Translations under genes and position numbers: made by a program
The notes under the pieces: model-generated
The model's database searches: none
Seen by the model: the letters and a program-made list of their open reading frames with translations, nothing else
Told to the model about the DNA's origin: nothing
Part shown: one piece after another, positions 1 through 7,523 of the stretch
How positions within the stretch are numbered: the stretch's first letter is position 1
How the letters are laid out: the number at the start of each line of letters is the position of its first letter
NCBI GenBank assembly: GCA_025055465.1
Contig: JANWXA010000036.1
Span: 1-12,049 of the forward strand
DNA: 12,049 bases
Source of the DNA: Candidatus Kapaibacterium sp.
GTDB lineage: Bacteria > Bacteroidota > Ignavibacteria > Kapaibacteriales > HRBIN21
Direction of reading: 5' to 3'

Positions 1-3000
1 GTATGTACCCCGCTCTCCCGCCAGTGTAATCACACGCAGCTGCCCTGGGTCACTTTCAGCGGTAACCATAGCTAGCCCAACCGGGCGCAGCAGACGCGCC
101 CCCCCTTCGTTGCAAATCCCCATCAAACGCAAGCGCCCATCCTCACGACGCGTCTGACTGCTCAACAATCCATCATTCCAGAGAAAGTTCAGAATCCGCA
201 GAGGAGTTTCTGCCTGGCTGCCCAGGAGCACATCGCCGATAAGCTCCGTAACGGTCCCGCCGGTAGAAATCGGTATATCCTCGACACGGAGTGCTACAGT
301 TGCAAGCCCGCCCACACTCCCATAGCGTAGAATTCTGCCCCGGCTGACTCCACGAAGCAGGAAAATGCTGGGGTCGTATGCAATCTCCAGCTCCGCCCAG
401 TGGGTGCTGAGCTGAGCTCCTTCGGGATTCGGCATAAACCGGAGTGGGATCCGCACATTTTGATCCCATGGGGAGGCTTGCGTATCTGGCAGCCACACAC
501 GAGTCATGATCGGCGCAATTCCGGAACCAGCAAGCGCTATTACCCTTTCATCTGCACATGGGTGGCTCATCCGCAGGCGAAGAGTGTCCGTAAAGATGGC
601 TACATGCTGGGGCTGAAACTCTACGATAAACGTCAAGCTCTCACTGGGCGCCAGCACCGACGGGAATACCGGTTGCAACACGATAGAGAAGGAACGTCCA
701 TCTTGTAGCCACGTAGTATCTATGCGAATGGTTCTTGCCCCGCGATTGTTGACAACAAGAGGCTGCCGCGCGGCAGCACCGAGAAGGACATTGCCAAAGA
801 AGACCTGCGCCGGGGCACTGAGCAACGGGGTCTCCCGACGCCCAAGAAGGAGTACCTCCAGCCGCAGAACTTCCAGACCAGCGCGAACAGTGAGTTCAAG
901 TTGTGCCTGTTTCTGCCCGTCCGTCGCTCCTACCGGGTGAAAGCGAACAGCATAGCGAGCCACCTCTCCAGGGGCGATCCCTACAGGCAGCGGGGGGAAG
1001 TCGGCTGTAAACACTGAAGCATCTGCCCCATTAATGGCCGCCGAAAGCAGCCACAGCGTGTCTGCTGTCCCGTTGCTAATAGCGAGTGTATCGGTACGCT
1101 CCTGACAGAAGACAACGGTACCGAAGTCTATTAGGGAGCTGTGGGCAATCCCCTCCCCGGTCACGCTACCATAGACAAGCACCCGCTGGGTATCTAAACA
1201 CGGTTCGGTAACAATGAACAAGAGCTCAGCCCGGAGTACTCCCAGGCGTTGGGGAGACACCGTGATCGTAAAGGGCTGCGATGCCGAAGCAGGGATGTCG
1301 GCTGACTGTGGGGTGACTGTAACATCCGGATGCGAACTCCGTACCATCCGGATCGTCAGAGGGCGAAGCAACAAGTTTCGCCCTGTCACAGTTGCCTGTG
1401 CTACCTGGCCTTGACGAATGGTTCCTATATCCACCACTGGTGGCATCGCTACGAAGGGGGTCACTCTCTCTGCACGTAGTCCGACCGTCACATACGGTTC
1501 TGCTGTGTCACTCGTGGTGAGGACCATCTGTGCTGAGCGGATGCCTGTCCCCGCTGCAGGCATCAGTTGGACAATGTAAGAGACAGAATCGCCGGGCGCG
1601 ATCACACTGGGGGTCGAAGGCTGTGCTACTACGACAAAGTCGGAGGCCTCAGGCCCGACTAGTTGTGCTGGACGCAGCACTTCTATGGGAACAGTCCCCA
1701 CGTTGACCAGCCAGACTGTGTCTAACGGCATTTCGCAGCGGCTCACAGGGCCAAAATCAACCACCACCGGACTGGCACGGACGCCGACTTTCACACCGGT
1801 CCCACTGAGAAGGAGACGCGTCGTATCCGGACACGTTGAATCCCCCCGGACAGCAAGCACAGTAAGCTCTGCAGCATCTGCGCGGGCCGCCACTGGAGCA
1901 TAGCGCAGCCGGAACTCCAGTTCTCGATAAGGAGCTATCTGTGTGGGGATCGGCGGGTGTGTGCCTACTAACTGAAAAGGTGGAGCAACCGTAGGAGCCT
2001 CCGGAATCCAGGCCGCTGAGTAGCCGATGTTGCGCAGCACCACGGTCAACTCGCTACTACTGCCAACCCGCACGAACCCAAACTGCCCCGAACCACGCCA
2101 TTCTAACTGGGTTTGAAGGCCAAAGGCAAGAAGTTCAACCGTATCAGCATGCGGGCATTCGGCGCTCTCCACGATCAGGGCCCCGCGGGCAGCTCCTACG
2201 AAGTTGCCTTGACACTGCACCGTCAGTATCTGCTGCCCCCCCGGCAGCAGTGCGAATGCTGACGCCGGCGTCACGCTCCAGTATGCCGCGTTCACCAGTC
2301 GAGGGACAGCAAAGCGTAGCAGGCGTCCTGAAGTATTGACAACCACGGCCCTCATCGTTCGCTGCTCACCGGGACAGAGGGTCCCGAAATCATGGCGGCG
2401 CAGAGACACAGAGCCATCTGTCAGACGGAAGAGAATGCTGTCCTTGACGACGCTATATGCAATTCGCCACGGGGAGCCCGCTACCAGAGTGTCCGTGTGC
2501 ACCAGACGCAGCGTATCCCGGAAAAGTCCGACGGAAGCCGGTGGCTGAAAGGCCACGACAAGGCGCAGGGAGTCGCCCGGCACAAGACTTCGCGGAAACC
2601 ATTGGGGTGGCGGGGCCACCAGACGAAATCCCTGATCACCGCGAACAAATGATGCAGAAAAAATTTCCAGAACCCCCTCACCCGTATTGACCACCGTCAC
2701 CGTGTCCCAGGCCTCCACACCGGCACAGAGCAAGGTATCAAGCTGCCGCACCGTCGGTGCAACAAGGCGAGGTAGCTTCGCTGTAGTAATCACACGAGCA
2801 GCTGCTGGGGAGAGCACCCAGGGCGGCTCCATGGCGTACGCCGTGACTGAGGGGCTCCGGATCTGTTGCATCGCCACGAGGAAAAAGAGCGTATCGGGCT
2901 CCGGCAACGGAATCAACCCACTCCACTGCGTACCATAGCCGCGAAGGGTATCCACTGGGCGCCACTCTCCCCCAAATGGCTTGAGGTAAAGAACGATGTC

Positions 3001-4521
3001 CTGCCCGTTACCTGTGCCGCGTACAACAGCTCGCTGCCGAGGAAGAGGCGGCATCACCGCAATACTCGGTCCGGCGAAACGACTTGCCTCTGCCGGTTGC
3101 ACCGATACGGGATCCAGTTCGGGAGCATCCAGGCGTGCACGTCCAGCCCCGCCAGTCGGCGCGCTACCAGCACGACCACCGGCAAGACTGAGTGCAGGGA
3201 GCCTATAACCACCTGGGGCGCAGATATGTAAGGCCCCGCCTGAGCCACCGCCGCCGGGACCCGCTACTGCTGATCCAGGAACAGCCCCAGGAGCCCCGTC
3301 AGCAGCGAATCGCACCTCGTGGATAGCAGGCGCCACTACTTGCAGCGCACCTCCACCACCTCCACCAGAACCAGAGCACACGTTGACCCCCTGAGGATTC
3401 CCGCTGGCACCACCGGAACCGCCCGCTAAAGGGACTAAACAGGCATTGCCGTGGCTATAGCCGCCATTTGTCCCACCGGAACTCTGCCCACGGGTGGCAT
3501 AGCCGCCTGCACCACCGGCTTGCTGCTGCTGGTAGCCGCTTCCACCACCATAACCGCCATCCGGGGTACACGAATACCCATCCCGACAGCCCTCGCCAGA
3601 ACGTCCAAAGGGATGTCCTGTCCCGCCCCCAGCCGATTCATACTGAGGCGCTGTCCCCGGTGGAACCCCGTTGAGGCTTGCCCCCCCGGATCCTGTGCTC
3701 TGTCCGTAGTTGCGGTACTCGTTGCTGCCTACTCCCAGCCCATTCTTGCCCCCACGTCCACCGCTGACGAAACCGCCGCCGCCATCGCTACCTCGTGCAG
3801 AGCCCGTCAGCACATCGCAAAACGCTCCGCCTCCACCGCCACCACCAGCTCCACCATCTATCCCCTCAGCACTCACGCTCACCGTTGTCCCCGTACCCCC
3901 ACGAATCGGACCCAGCGACATCAGCACACACGGCAAATAGCCCTGATTGCCCGGTACCCACGGATCGCAATCCGCCGTAGAGATCCGGAACAGGGCTCCC
4001 GCCGGGAGGATGAGGCTATCCACCAGCAATGCCCCGCGCCGGGAGCGCATCCCCAGCGCGCCCTCCCCCAGAACACGCCCAGAACCTGTATAAACCCCAA
4101 TTGGCGTAGGCTGCACAATGTAGAAAGTGTCCACTACCACGCTCTGCCCTCCCACACTCACCTTCAGAGGAATCCGAAACTCCGAGCGCAGTTCCATCCA
4201 CCGCCAGCTATTCGGACGTACCCAGGGATAAACGAACACGTGTGTGCTAATGAGCCGGCCACCCCAGCTTACGACCAACGGCCCCAGAGTGATTAGTAGC
4301 GTATCGACCGGACGAGCGCACTCTACCCGGACGGGGTCGCCCGCTCTGTTCGCATAGACCCCGTCACCACCGAAAGTCCCTGTGGCATCGTGGCGCGCAA
4401 CGATTTCCACATACACTGCCATACCCGGCGCCCCAAGATCGGGCACCATGTAAGCTGCCTGTGGTTGCGCCAGCAGACTCCCTACCGCGACTCCCATCCA
4501 TATTCCAAGTACCCACATCAT
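1..4521 (-). CDS. Giant exported glycine-rich / choice-of-anchor-D repeat protein (partial, C-terminus off the left edge)
   Basis: The minus frame stays open for 1,507 codons from ATG 4521 to the window edge, with no stop. Visible layout: hydrophobic signal-like N-terminus (residues 1-19, ending SLLAQ); a roughly 200-residue beta-rich domain; a Gly-rich segment (about 222-460) with GGGGGGG runs and the pattern GGGGGGALQVVAP; then seven Ig-like repeats of about 105-115 residues starting near 583, 698, 803, 909, 1020, 1128 and 1230. The repeats show the choice-of-anchor-D/ASH pattern: DFGxV, DTVxLxNxG, IAPGDS, FxPxxxG. From about 1340 a cohesin-like stretch follows (ELEIAYDPS, then VLLGSQAETPL). 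The likely role is a cell-surface or secreted structural or adhesive protein; a type IX sorting tail may lie beyond the edge but is not visible. ATG 4521 overlaps the upstream TGA as ATGA. An in-frame GTG at 4545 would add an Arg-rich n-region, and ATG 4518 has the better-spaced GAGG. Confidence 0.88.
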   Translation of the reverse strand, partial: MMWVLGIWMGVAVGSLLAQPQAAYMVPDLGAPGMAVYVEIVARHDATGTFGGDGVYANRAGDPVRVECARPVDTLLITLGPLVVSWGGRLISTHVFVYPWVRPNSWRWMELRSEFRIPLKVSVGGQSVVVDTFYIVQPTPIGVYTGSGRVLGEGALGMRSRRGALLVDSLILPAGALFRISTADCDPWVPGNQGYLPCVLMSLGPIRGGTGTTVSVSAEGIDGGAGGGGGGGAFCDVLTGSARGSDGGGGFVSGGRGGKNGLGVGSNEYRNYGQSTGSGGASLNGVPPGTAPQYESAGGGTGHPFGRSGEGCRDGYSCTPDGGYGGGSGYQQQQAGGAGGYATRGQSSGGTNGGYSHGNACLVPLAGGSGGASGNPQGVNVCSGSGGGGGGALQVVAPAIHEVRFAADGAPGAVPGSAVAGPGGGGSGGALHICAPGGYRLPALSLAGGRAGSAPTGGAGRARLDAPELDPVSVQPAEASRFAGPSIAVMPPLPRQRAVVRGTGNGQDIVLYLKPFGGEWRPVDTLRGYGTQWSGLIPLPEPDTLFFLVAMQQIRSPSVTAYAMEPPWVLSPAAARVITTAKLPRLVAPTVRQLDTLLCAGVEAWDTVTVVNTGEGVLEIFSASFVRGDQGFRLVAPPPQWFPRSLVPGDSLRLVVAFQPPASVGLFRDTLRLVHTDTLVAGSPWRIAYSVVKDSILFRLTDGSVSLRRHDFGTLCPGEQRTMRAVVVNTSGRLLRFAVPRLVNAAYWSVTPASAFALLPGGQQILTVQCQGNFVGAARGALIVESAECPHADTVELLAFGLQTQLEWRGSGQFGFVRVGSSSELTVVLRNIGYSAAWIPEAPTVAPPFQLVGTHPPIPTQIAPYRELEFRLRYAPVAARADAAELTVLAVRGDSTCPDTTRLLLSGTGVKVGVRASPVVVDFGPVSRCEMPLDTVWLVNVGTVPIEVLRPAQLVGPEASDFVVVAQPSTPSVIAPGDSVSYIVQLMPAAGTGIRSAQMVLTTSDTAEPYVTVGLRAERVTPFVAMPPVVDIGTIRQGQVAQATVTGRNLLLRPLTIRMVRSSHPDVTVTPQSADIPASASQPFTITVSPQRLGVLRAELLFIVTEPCLDTQRVLVYGSVTGEGIAHSSLIDFGTVVFCQERTDTLAISNGTADTLWLLSAAINGADASVFTADFPPLPVGIAPGEVARYAVRFHPVGATDGQKQAQLELTVRAGLEVLRLEVLLLGRRETPLLSAPAQVFFGNVLLGAAARQPLVVNNRGARTIRIDTTWLQDGRSFSIVLQPVFPSVLAPSESLTFIVEFQPQHVAIFTDTLRLRMSHPCADERVIALAGSGIAPIMTRVWLPDTQASPWDQNVRIPLRFMPNPEGAQLSTHWAELEIAYDPSIFLLRGVSRGRILRYGSVGGLATVALRVEDIPISTGGTVTELIGDVLLGSQAETPLRILNFLWNDGLLSSQTRREDGRLRLMGICNEGGARLLRPVGLAMVTAESDPGQLRVITLAGERGTY
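762..777. repeat. 16-bp perfect palindrome inside the giant gene
   Basis: GCTGCCGCGCGGCAGC is fully self-complementary. It lies in the coding region of the seventh Ig repeat, where it encodes part of GAAARQPL. It shares the GCTGCC/GGCAGC core with the hairpin at 2230-2250. It may simply follow from GC-rich codon choice; no function is claimed. Confidence 0.5.
2230..2250. repeat. Perfect 8-bp hairpin with homopolymer loop inside the giant gene
   Basis: Arms CTGCTGCC and GGCAGCAG flank a five-base C loop (G on the coding strand). On the coding strand it encodes LLPGGQQ in the second Ig repeat. It would form a strong mRNA hairpin, but it sits mid-gene with no U tract, so it is not a terminator. 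The seven-base G run overlaps the loop and one arm. Confidence 0.5.
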
Positions 4522-4940
4522 CGGTCCTCTACGTATGCGATACACTTCAGCTCGATAGCGATCGGCGTAGGAAGACGCCGTACCTCTACCGTCGTCCGAC
4601 ATGCTTGCACGTGTCCCAAGTACCGCGCGTAGACGCGATTGAAGGCGGCGAAATCCCGTTCAATATCAACCAAAAACGCCGTTACATCCACGATGTCTTC
4701 CCAACGGGCACCGGCGGCACGCAAAATATGCCCAATGTTCCGAAAGACAGCGTGGCACTGAGCCTCAAAGTCGTATTCTACAACGCGCCCATCTGCATCT
4801 CGGATGACACCAGGGATCTCAGCGCTCCCACGTTGTCGGGGTCCGATGCCAGATAAGAAGAGCCAATTTCCAACCCGCACCGCATGGGGATAAGGGCCAA
4901 CAGGGGCGGCTGCATCTTGACTTAGTATCACGCGCCGCAT
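4518..4940 (-). CDS. amnD: RidA-family 2-aminomuconate deaminase
   Basis: The 140-residue protein has the usual length of the RidA/YjgF fold, a trimeric cytosolic enamine/imine deaminase. The family signature is present: CRTTVEV with Arg115, and PIAIEL with Glu130. Several segments match, from memory, the 2-aminomuconate deaminase subgroup (AmnD/NbaF) rather than general RidA: APVGPYPHAVRVG near the start, GPRQRGSAEIPGV, YDFEAQCHAVFRN and LPTPIAIELKCIA. That enzyme hydrolyses 2-aminomuconate to 4-oxalocrotonate and ammonia. The gene directly follows the matching semialdehyde dehydrogenase, whose product is this enzyme's substrate, which supports the call. ATG 4940 was chosen because a longer in-frame start at 5009 would run 66 bp into the dehydrogenase gene and add residues outside the family. 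Its TGA overlaps the next gene's start, so coupling is likely. Confidence 0.87.
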   Translation of the reverse strand: MRRVILSQDAAAPVGPYPHAVRVGNWLFLSGIGPRQRGSAEIPGVIRDADGRVVEYDFEAQCHAVFRNIGHILRAAGARWEDIVDVTAFLVDIERDFAAFNRVYARYLGHVQACRTTVEVRRLPTPIAIELKCIAYVEDR

Positions 4941-4941
4941 C

Positions 4942-6393
4942 TCAGTCTCGCCACAAGGCAATCGTAACACTCTTCGGTTCCGTAAAGAAACGAAAGGCCT
5001 CCCATCCACCCTCGCGCCCGATTCCGGAATGCTTCATGCCGCCGAAAGGGGTGCGCAAATCGCGGAGCATCCAGCAATTGACCCATACAACTCCTGACTG
5101 TAAGGACTCCGCTACCCGATGGGCACGCCCCAGATTGTCCGTCCACACACTCGCAGCCAGCCCATACGCTGTCCCGTTAGCGTAGGCAATTGCCTCGTCC
5201 TCGCTGTCAAACGGAATCAACGTGGCAACTGGTCCGAAGATTTCTTCCTGATTGACTTTGCACCCCGGCGCCAGACCCTCCACGACGGTGGGAGCCATGA
5301 AGTATCCATTCCGACAGCGCCCCTCAAGCCAAAGACGCTCCCCACCACAGAGAACGGTTCCACCCTCCTGTCGAGAGAGCTCCACGTAGGAAAGCACCTT
5401 CTGCAGGTGTTGCTCTGAAATGAGCGCCCCCTGCTGTGTGGAAGAGTCCAAGGGGTCCCCAACGCGGAGGGCTCGGGCTCGGGCGACGAACTCACGCCGG
5501 AAAGCCTCGTAGATAGAGCTTTGCACCAGAATTCGGGAACCACAGAGGCAAATCTCGCCTTGATTTGAGAACGCTGCCCGAATTGCTTCATGTACCGCTA
5601 CTTCGAAGCGACAGTCTTCAAAGATGATGGTAGGATTCTTACCGCCCAGTTCCAGAGTCAGCTTCTTGAACATCGGAGCGGCAACCCGGGCAATCGCTTC
5701 TCCCGTCCGCGTCCCACCTGTAAAGGACAGCGCACGCACCTCCGGGTGTGCAACCAGGGCTGTCCCAACGGCTGGGCCTTCTCCCTGAACAACGTTGAAT
5801 ACCCCCGGGGGAAGCCCTGCCTCAACCGTTAGTCGTGCTAACATCTGTGCTGTCGTTGGAGTAAGCTCCGACGGTTTTGCAATGACACAATTGCCAGTAG
5901 CTAAGGCTGGAGCCACTTTCCAGGTAAGCAGGTACAGCGGTAAATTCCAGGGAGCAATGCACCCCACTATGCCTAACGGCTGCCGTAGGGTATAACTGAA
6001 CGCCTGTGAGTCAGTCTGATATGCTTCAGAGGCAAAATGGAGAAGCCCTGCAGCGAAGAAGCGGAAGTTTCGCACGGCCCGTGGAATATCCACCTGTTGC
6101 GCCAGCCAAAGCGGCTTACCGGTATCGCGAGATTCCGCCCACGCCAGTTCCTCCATATGCGCCTCTATCAGGTCAGCAATTCGCACGAGGAACCTTGAGC
6201 GCTCTTCCACGGACGTAGCTGCCCATGAGGGAAAAGCAGCCCGGGCAACTGCCACAGCCTGCTCTAAGTCCCGAGCATCCGAAGCAGGGACCAGAGCAAT
6301 TACCTCTCCCGTGGCTGGTTCCCGTTTTTCCAGGTACTGCCCCCCAACAGGCGCACAGAGTTGCCCACCGATGAAATTGGCTAAACGCTCCAT
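4942..6393 (-). CDS. amnC: 2-aminomuconate 6-semialdehyde dehydrogenase (ALDH8A1/AmnC type)
   Basis: This is a 483-residue aldehyde dehydrogenase with every core motif: Asn150 in APWNLPL, the SFTGG cofactor loop (223-227), general base Glu248 in LELGGKNP, catalytic Cys282 in NQGEICLCGSR, and EEIFGPV (383-389). Long segments such as DIPRAVRNFRFFA, PWNLPLYLLTWKVAPA and PFGGMKHSGIGREG resemble human ALDH8A1 and bacterial AmnC/NbaE. Those enzymes oxidise 2-aminomuconate semialdehyde with NAD+ in the kynurenine and 2-aminophenol pathways; 2-hydroxymuconate semialdehyde is a possible alternative substrate. The stop lies one base before the deaminase ATG (TGAGATG), so the two are co-translated. ATG 6393 gives the normal family N-terminus (MERLANFIGG). 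A GTG at 6417 would add eight residues without family resemblance. Other steps of the pathway are not in the window. Confidence 0.88.
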   Translation of the reverse strand: MERLANFIGGQLCAPVGGQYLEKREPATGEVIALVPASDARDLEQAVAVARAAFPSWAATSVEERSRFLVRIADLIEAHMEELAWAESRDTGKPLWLAQQVDIPRAVRNFRFFAAGLLHFASEAYQTDSQAFSYTLRQPLGIVGCIAPWNLPLYLLTWKVAPALATGNCVIAKPSELTPTTAQMLARLTVEAGLPPGVFNVVQGEGPAVGTALVAHPEVRALSFTGGTRTGEAIARVAAPMFKKLTLELGGKNPTIIFEDCRFEVAVHEAIRAAFSNQGEICLCGSRILVQSSIYEAFRREFVARARALRVGDPLDSSTQQGALISEQHLQKVLSYVELSRQEGGTVLCGGERLWLEGRCRNGYFMAPTVVEGLAPGCKVNQEEIFGPVATLIPFDSEDEAIAYANGTAYGLAASVWTDNLGRAHRVAESLQSGVVWVNCWMLRDLRTPFGGMKHSGIGREGGWEAFRFFTEPKSVTIALWRD

Positions 6394-6514
6394 CGTGGCT
6401 GATCCCCGAGACGGCACGAACGCAGCGAAAATAGCTCTTCGTCGCTAATCCCTCCGCAGGCCATTTTGCATCCCCTCCATGCGTCTACTATCTTGCAGGA
6501 ATTAGATAACAGCC
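6394..6514. promoter_or_regulatory. Divergent intergenic region between amnC and the laccase-domain gene
   Basis: This 121-bp gap separates two divergently read genes and so should hold promoters for both. I see A/T-rich candidates only: TAGATAAC just before the plus-strand start at 6515, and TATTTTCG (minus strand, around 6433) for the amnC operon. No convincing -35 partner, operator palindrome or terminator is visible. Confidence 0.35.
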
Positions 6515-7285
6515 ATGCTCAACGCCCTGGAGTCCGCCATACCAATTGAGAAGCCCCACATTTTCCCGCCCACCATTGTAGCAGGGGTCACATTGCGAAG
6601 TCCCTGGCTTCCAACTCGACACCAGGACTCCGGTGGTGCTTCTCCGATTGCCACTCCGGAAGTAGTCCTGCTGGCAGCGACCCTCGGAGTGCCGTGGACA
6701 CGTCTGAAATTCCAACGCCAGGTGCATGGCGCCCAAGTCCGCTGGATAACACCTGAGAGCCCCATCGAGGAAGGCGACGGAATGCTTACTTCGATACCCA
6801 ACCTTTTCCTCTGCATCCGCATCGCTGACTGCTGTGCTGTCCTACTGGCATGCCCAGAACCGCCCATTGTTGCGGCTCTGCATGCCGGCTGGCGAGGAAT
6901 TGCCGCCGGCATTATCGAGGCCGGCATACAGGAGCTCCTCCGAGCCGGATGCGCCCCAGAGACAATGCGGGTATATCTCTCCCCGTGCGCTTCAGCAAAC
7001 CGCTACGTCGTACGGGAAGATGTTGCCACACGCTTTCCTGAAAGCTCTGTCCGCATCAGTGCCGAAGAGTATCTGCTGGACCTACGGGGCGAAATTCGCC
7101 GCCGACTTTGCCGGCTCGGTATTTCAGCTAAGAACATAGAGAGCTCGTCTGGCTGCACGCTCAGTGATGCCCGCTACCACTCCTTCCGCCGTGACGGGGC
7201 ACAGGCTGGACGAATGCTTGCCTTCATTGGGATGTGCCCGAAGAGTCAGGCGGACTCCATCGCTTCAGAAGCCCGTACGGAATGA
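6515..7285 (+). CDS. pgeF: YfiH/PgeF family laccase-domain (purine nucleoside phosphorylase-like) protein
   Basis: The 256-residue length is normal for the family. The three zinc-ligand sites are visible: His71 in QVHG, Cys106 in ADCC, and His123 in the HAGWRG signature. The rest of the pattern follows: GDGMLT (87-92), LSPCAS in place of the usual IGPCI, and CT...SFRRDG...AGR near residues 214-233. YfiH/PgeF proteins are zinc-dependent cytosolic enzymes. They have been described as polyphenol oxidase-like, as purine nucleoside phosphorylase/adenosine deaminase (human LACC1), and as peptidoglycan editing factor in E. coli; the sequence cannot decide among these. ATG 6515 is the first start after an in-frame TAG at 6503. 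The last 20 or so residues overlap the opposite gene by 62 bp and lie at or beyond the end of the conserved domain. Confidence 0.9.
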   Translation: MLNALESAIPIEKPHIFPPTIVAGVTLRSPWLPTRHQDSGGASPIATPEVVLLAATLGVPWTRLKFQRQVHGAQVRWITPESPIEEGDGMLTSIPNLFLCIRIADCCAVLLACPEPPIVAALHAGWRGIAAGIIEAGIQELLRAGCAPETMRVYLSPCASANRYVVREDVATRFPESSVRISAEEYLLDLRGEIRRRLCRLGISAKNIESSSGCTLSDARYHSFRRDGAQAGRMLAFIGMCPKSQADSIASEARTE

Positions 7286-7502
7286 CCACCAGATAGGCAA
7301 TTACCAACACAATCGGCGCCACAACAATGGCTAACGGATGATCATATCGAGTGAAGATGCCAACCGCCAGCAAGAGATAGCCAATGCACATCAACCCAAT
7401 TCCCGCGCCGATGACAAGCCAGTTACGCCTCTGGAGCGGGAAGCTCCAGCGGGGCTTCTGCACCGACGAACGCGCTGAACGTGCCGATCCCCCTTTCGCC
7501 AT
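7224..7502 (-). CDS. Small two-helix membrane protein, DUF3098-like
   Basis: This 92-residue protein has a basic N-terminus (MAKGGSARSARSSVQKPR), then FPLQRRNW, a hydrophobic helix at about 28-50 and a second at about 57-79, ending in a polar tail. The RRNW-helix-loop-helix plan with APIVLVIAYLVVIPYGLL resembles, from memory, DUF3098 proteins of Bacteroidota and Ignavibacteria, whose function is unknown. It is likely an inner-membrane hairpin with both ends in the cytoplasm. It is a real gene rather than a shadow: it has the clearest Shine-Dalgarno sequence in the window (GGGGAGG) five bases before ATG 7502, and clean membrane segments. It lies 21 bp downstream of tRNA-Lys with no terminator between, so it may share that transcript. 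Its 3' end overlaps the convergent laccase-domain gene. Confidence 0.78.
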   Translation of the reverse strand: MAKGGSARSARSSVQKPRWSFPLQRRNWLVIGAGIGLMCIGYLLLAVGIFTRYDHPLAIVVAPIVLVIAYLVVIPYGLLKRWSPPDSSGTSQ

Positions 7503-7507
7503 ATTAT

Positions 7508-7514
7508 CCTCCCC
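7508..7514 (-). promoter_or_regulatory. Strong ribosome binding site of the small membrane protein
   Basis: GGGGAGG on the minus strand sits five bases before ATG 7502. It is notable because most other genes in the window lack a clear Shine-Dalgarno sequence and start by overlap coupling instead. Confidence 0.75.
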
Positions 7515-7523
7515 TAAATCCGG

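Noticed and set aside
3600..3700. Possible frameshift in the giant gene near the poly-C run
   Set aside because: With the seven bases present the frame remains open and the Gly-rich character continues on both sides; only a miscount creates the stop.
3100..3870. Tandem DNA repeat or CRISPR-like array in the glycine-rich stretch
   Set aside because: The periodicity is at the level of Gly codons only; there are no identical repeat units with regular spacers.
3451..4296. A 281-codon plus-strand open frame opposite the glycine-rich segment
   Set aside because: It is the antisense of GC-rich Gly codons, is full of Pro/Arg/Thr low complexity without any domain, and lies entirely within the much longer coherent minus-strand gene.
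5217..5591. A 124-codon minus-strand open frame inside the dehydrogenase gene
   Set aside because: It is an alternative frame of amnC, lacks any recognisable domain, and the amnC frame carries all catalytic motifs across this stretch.
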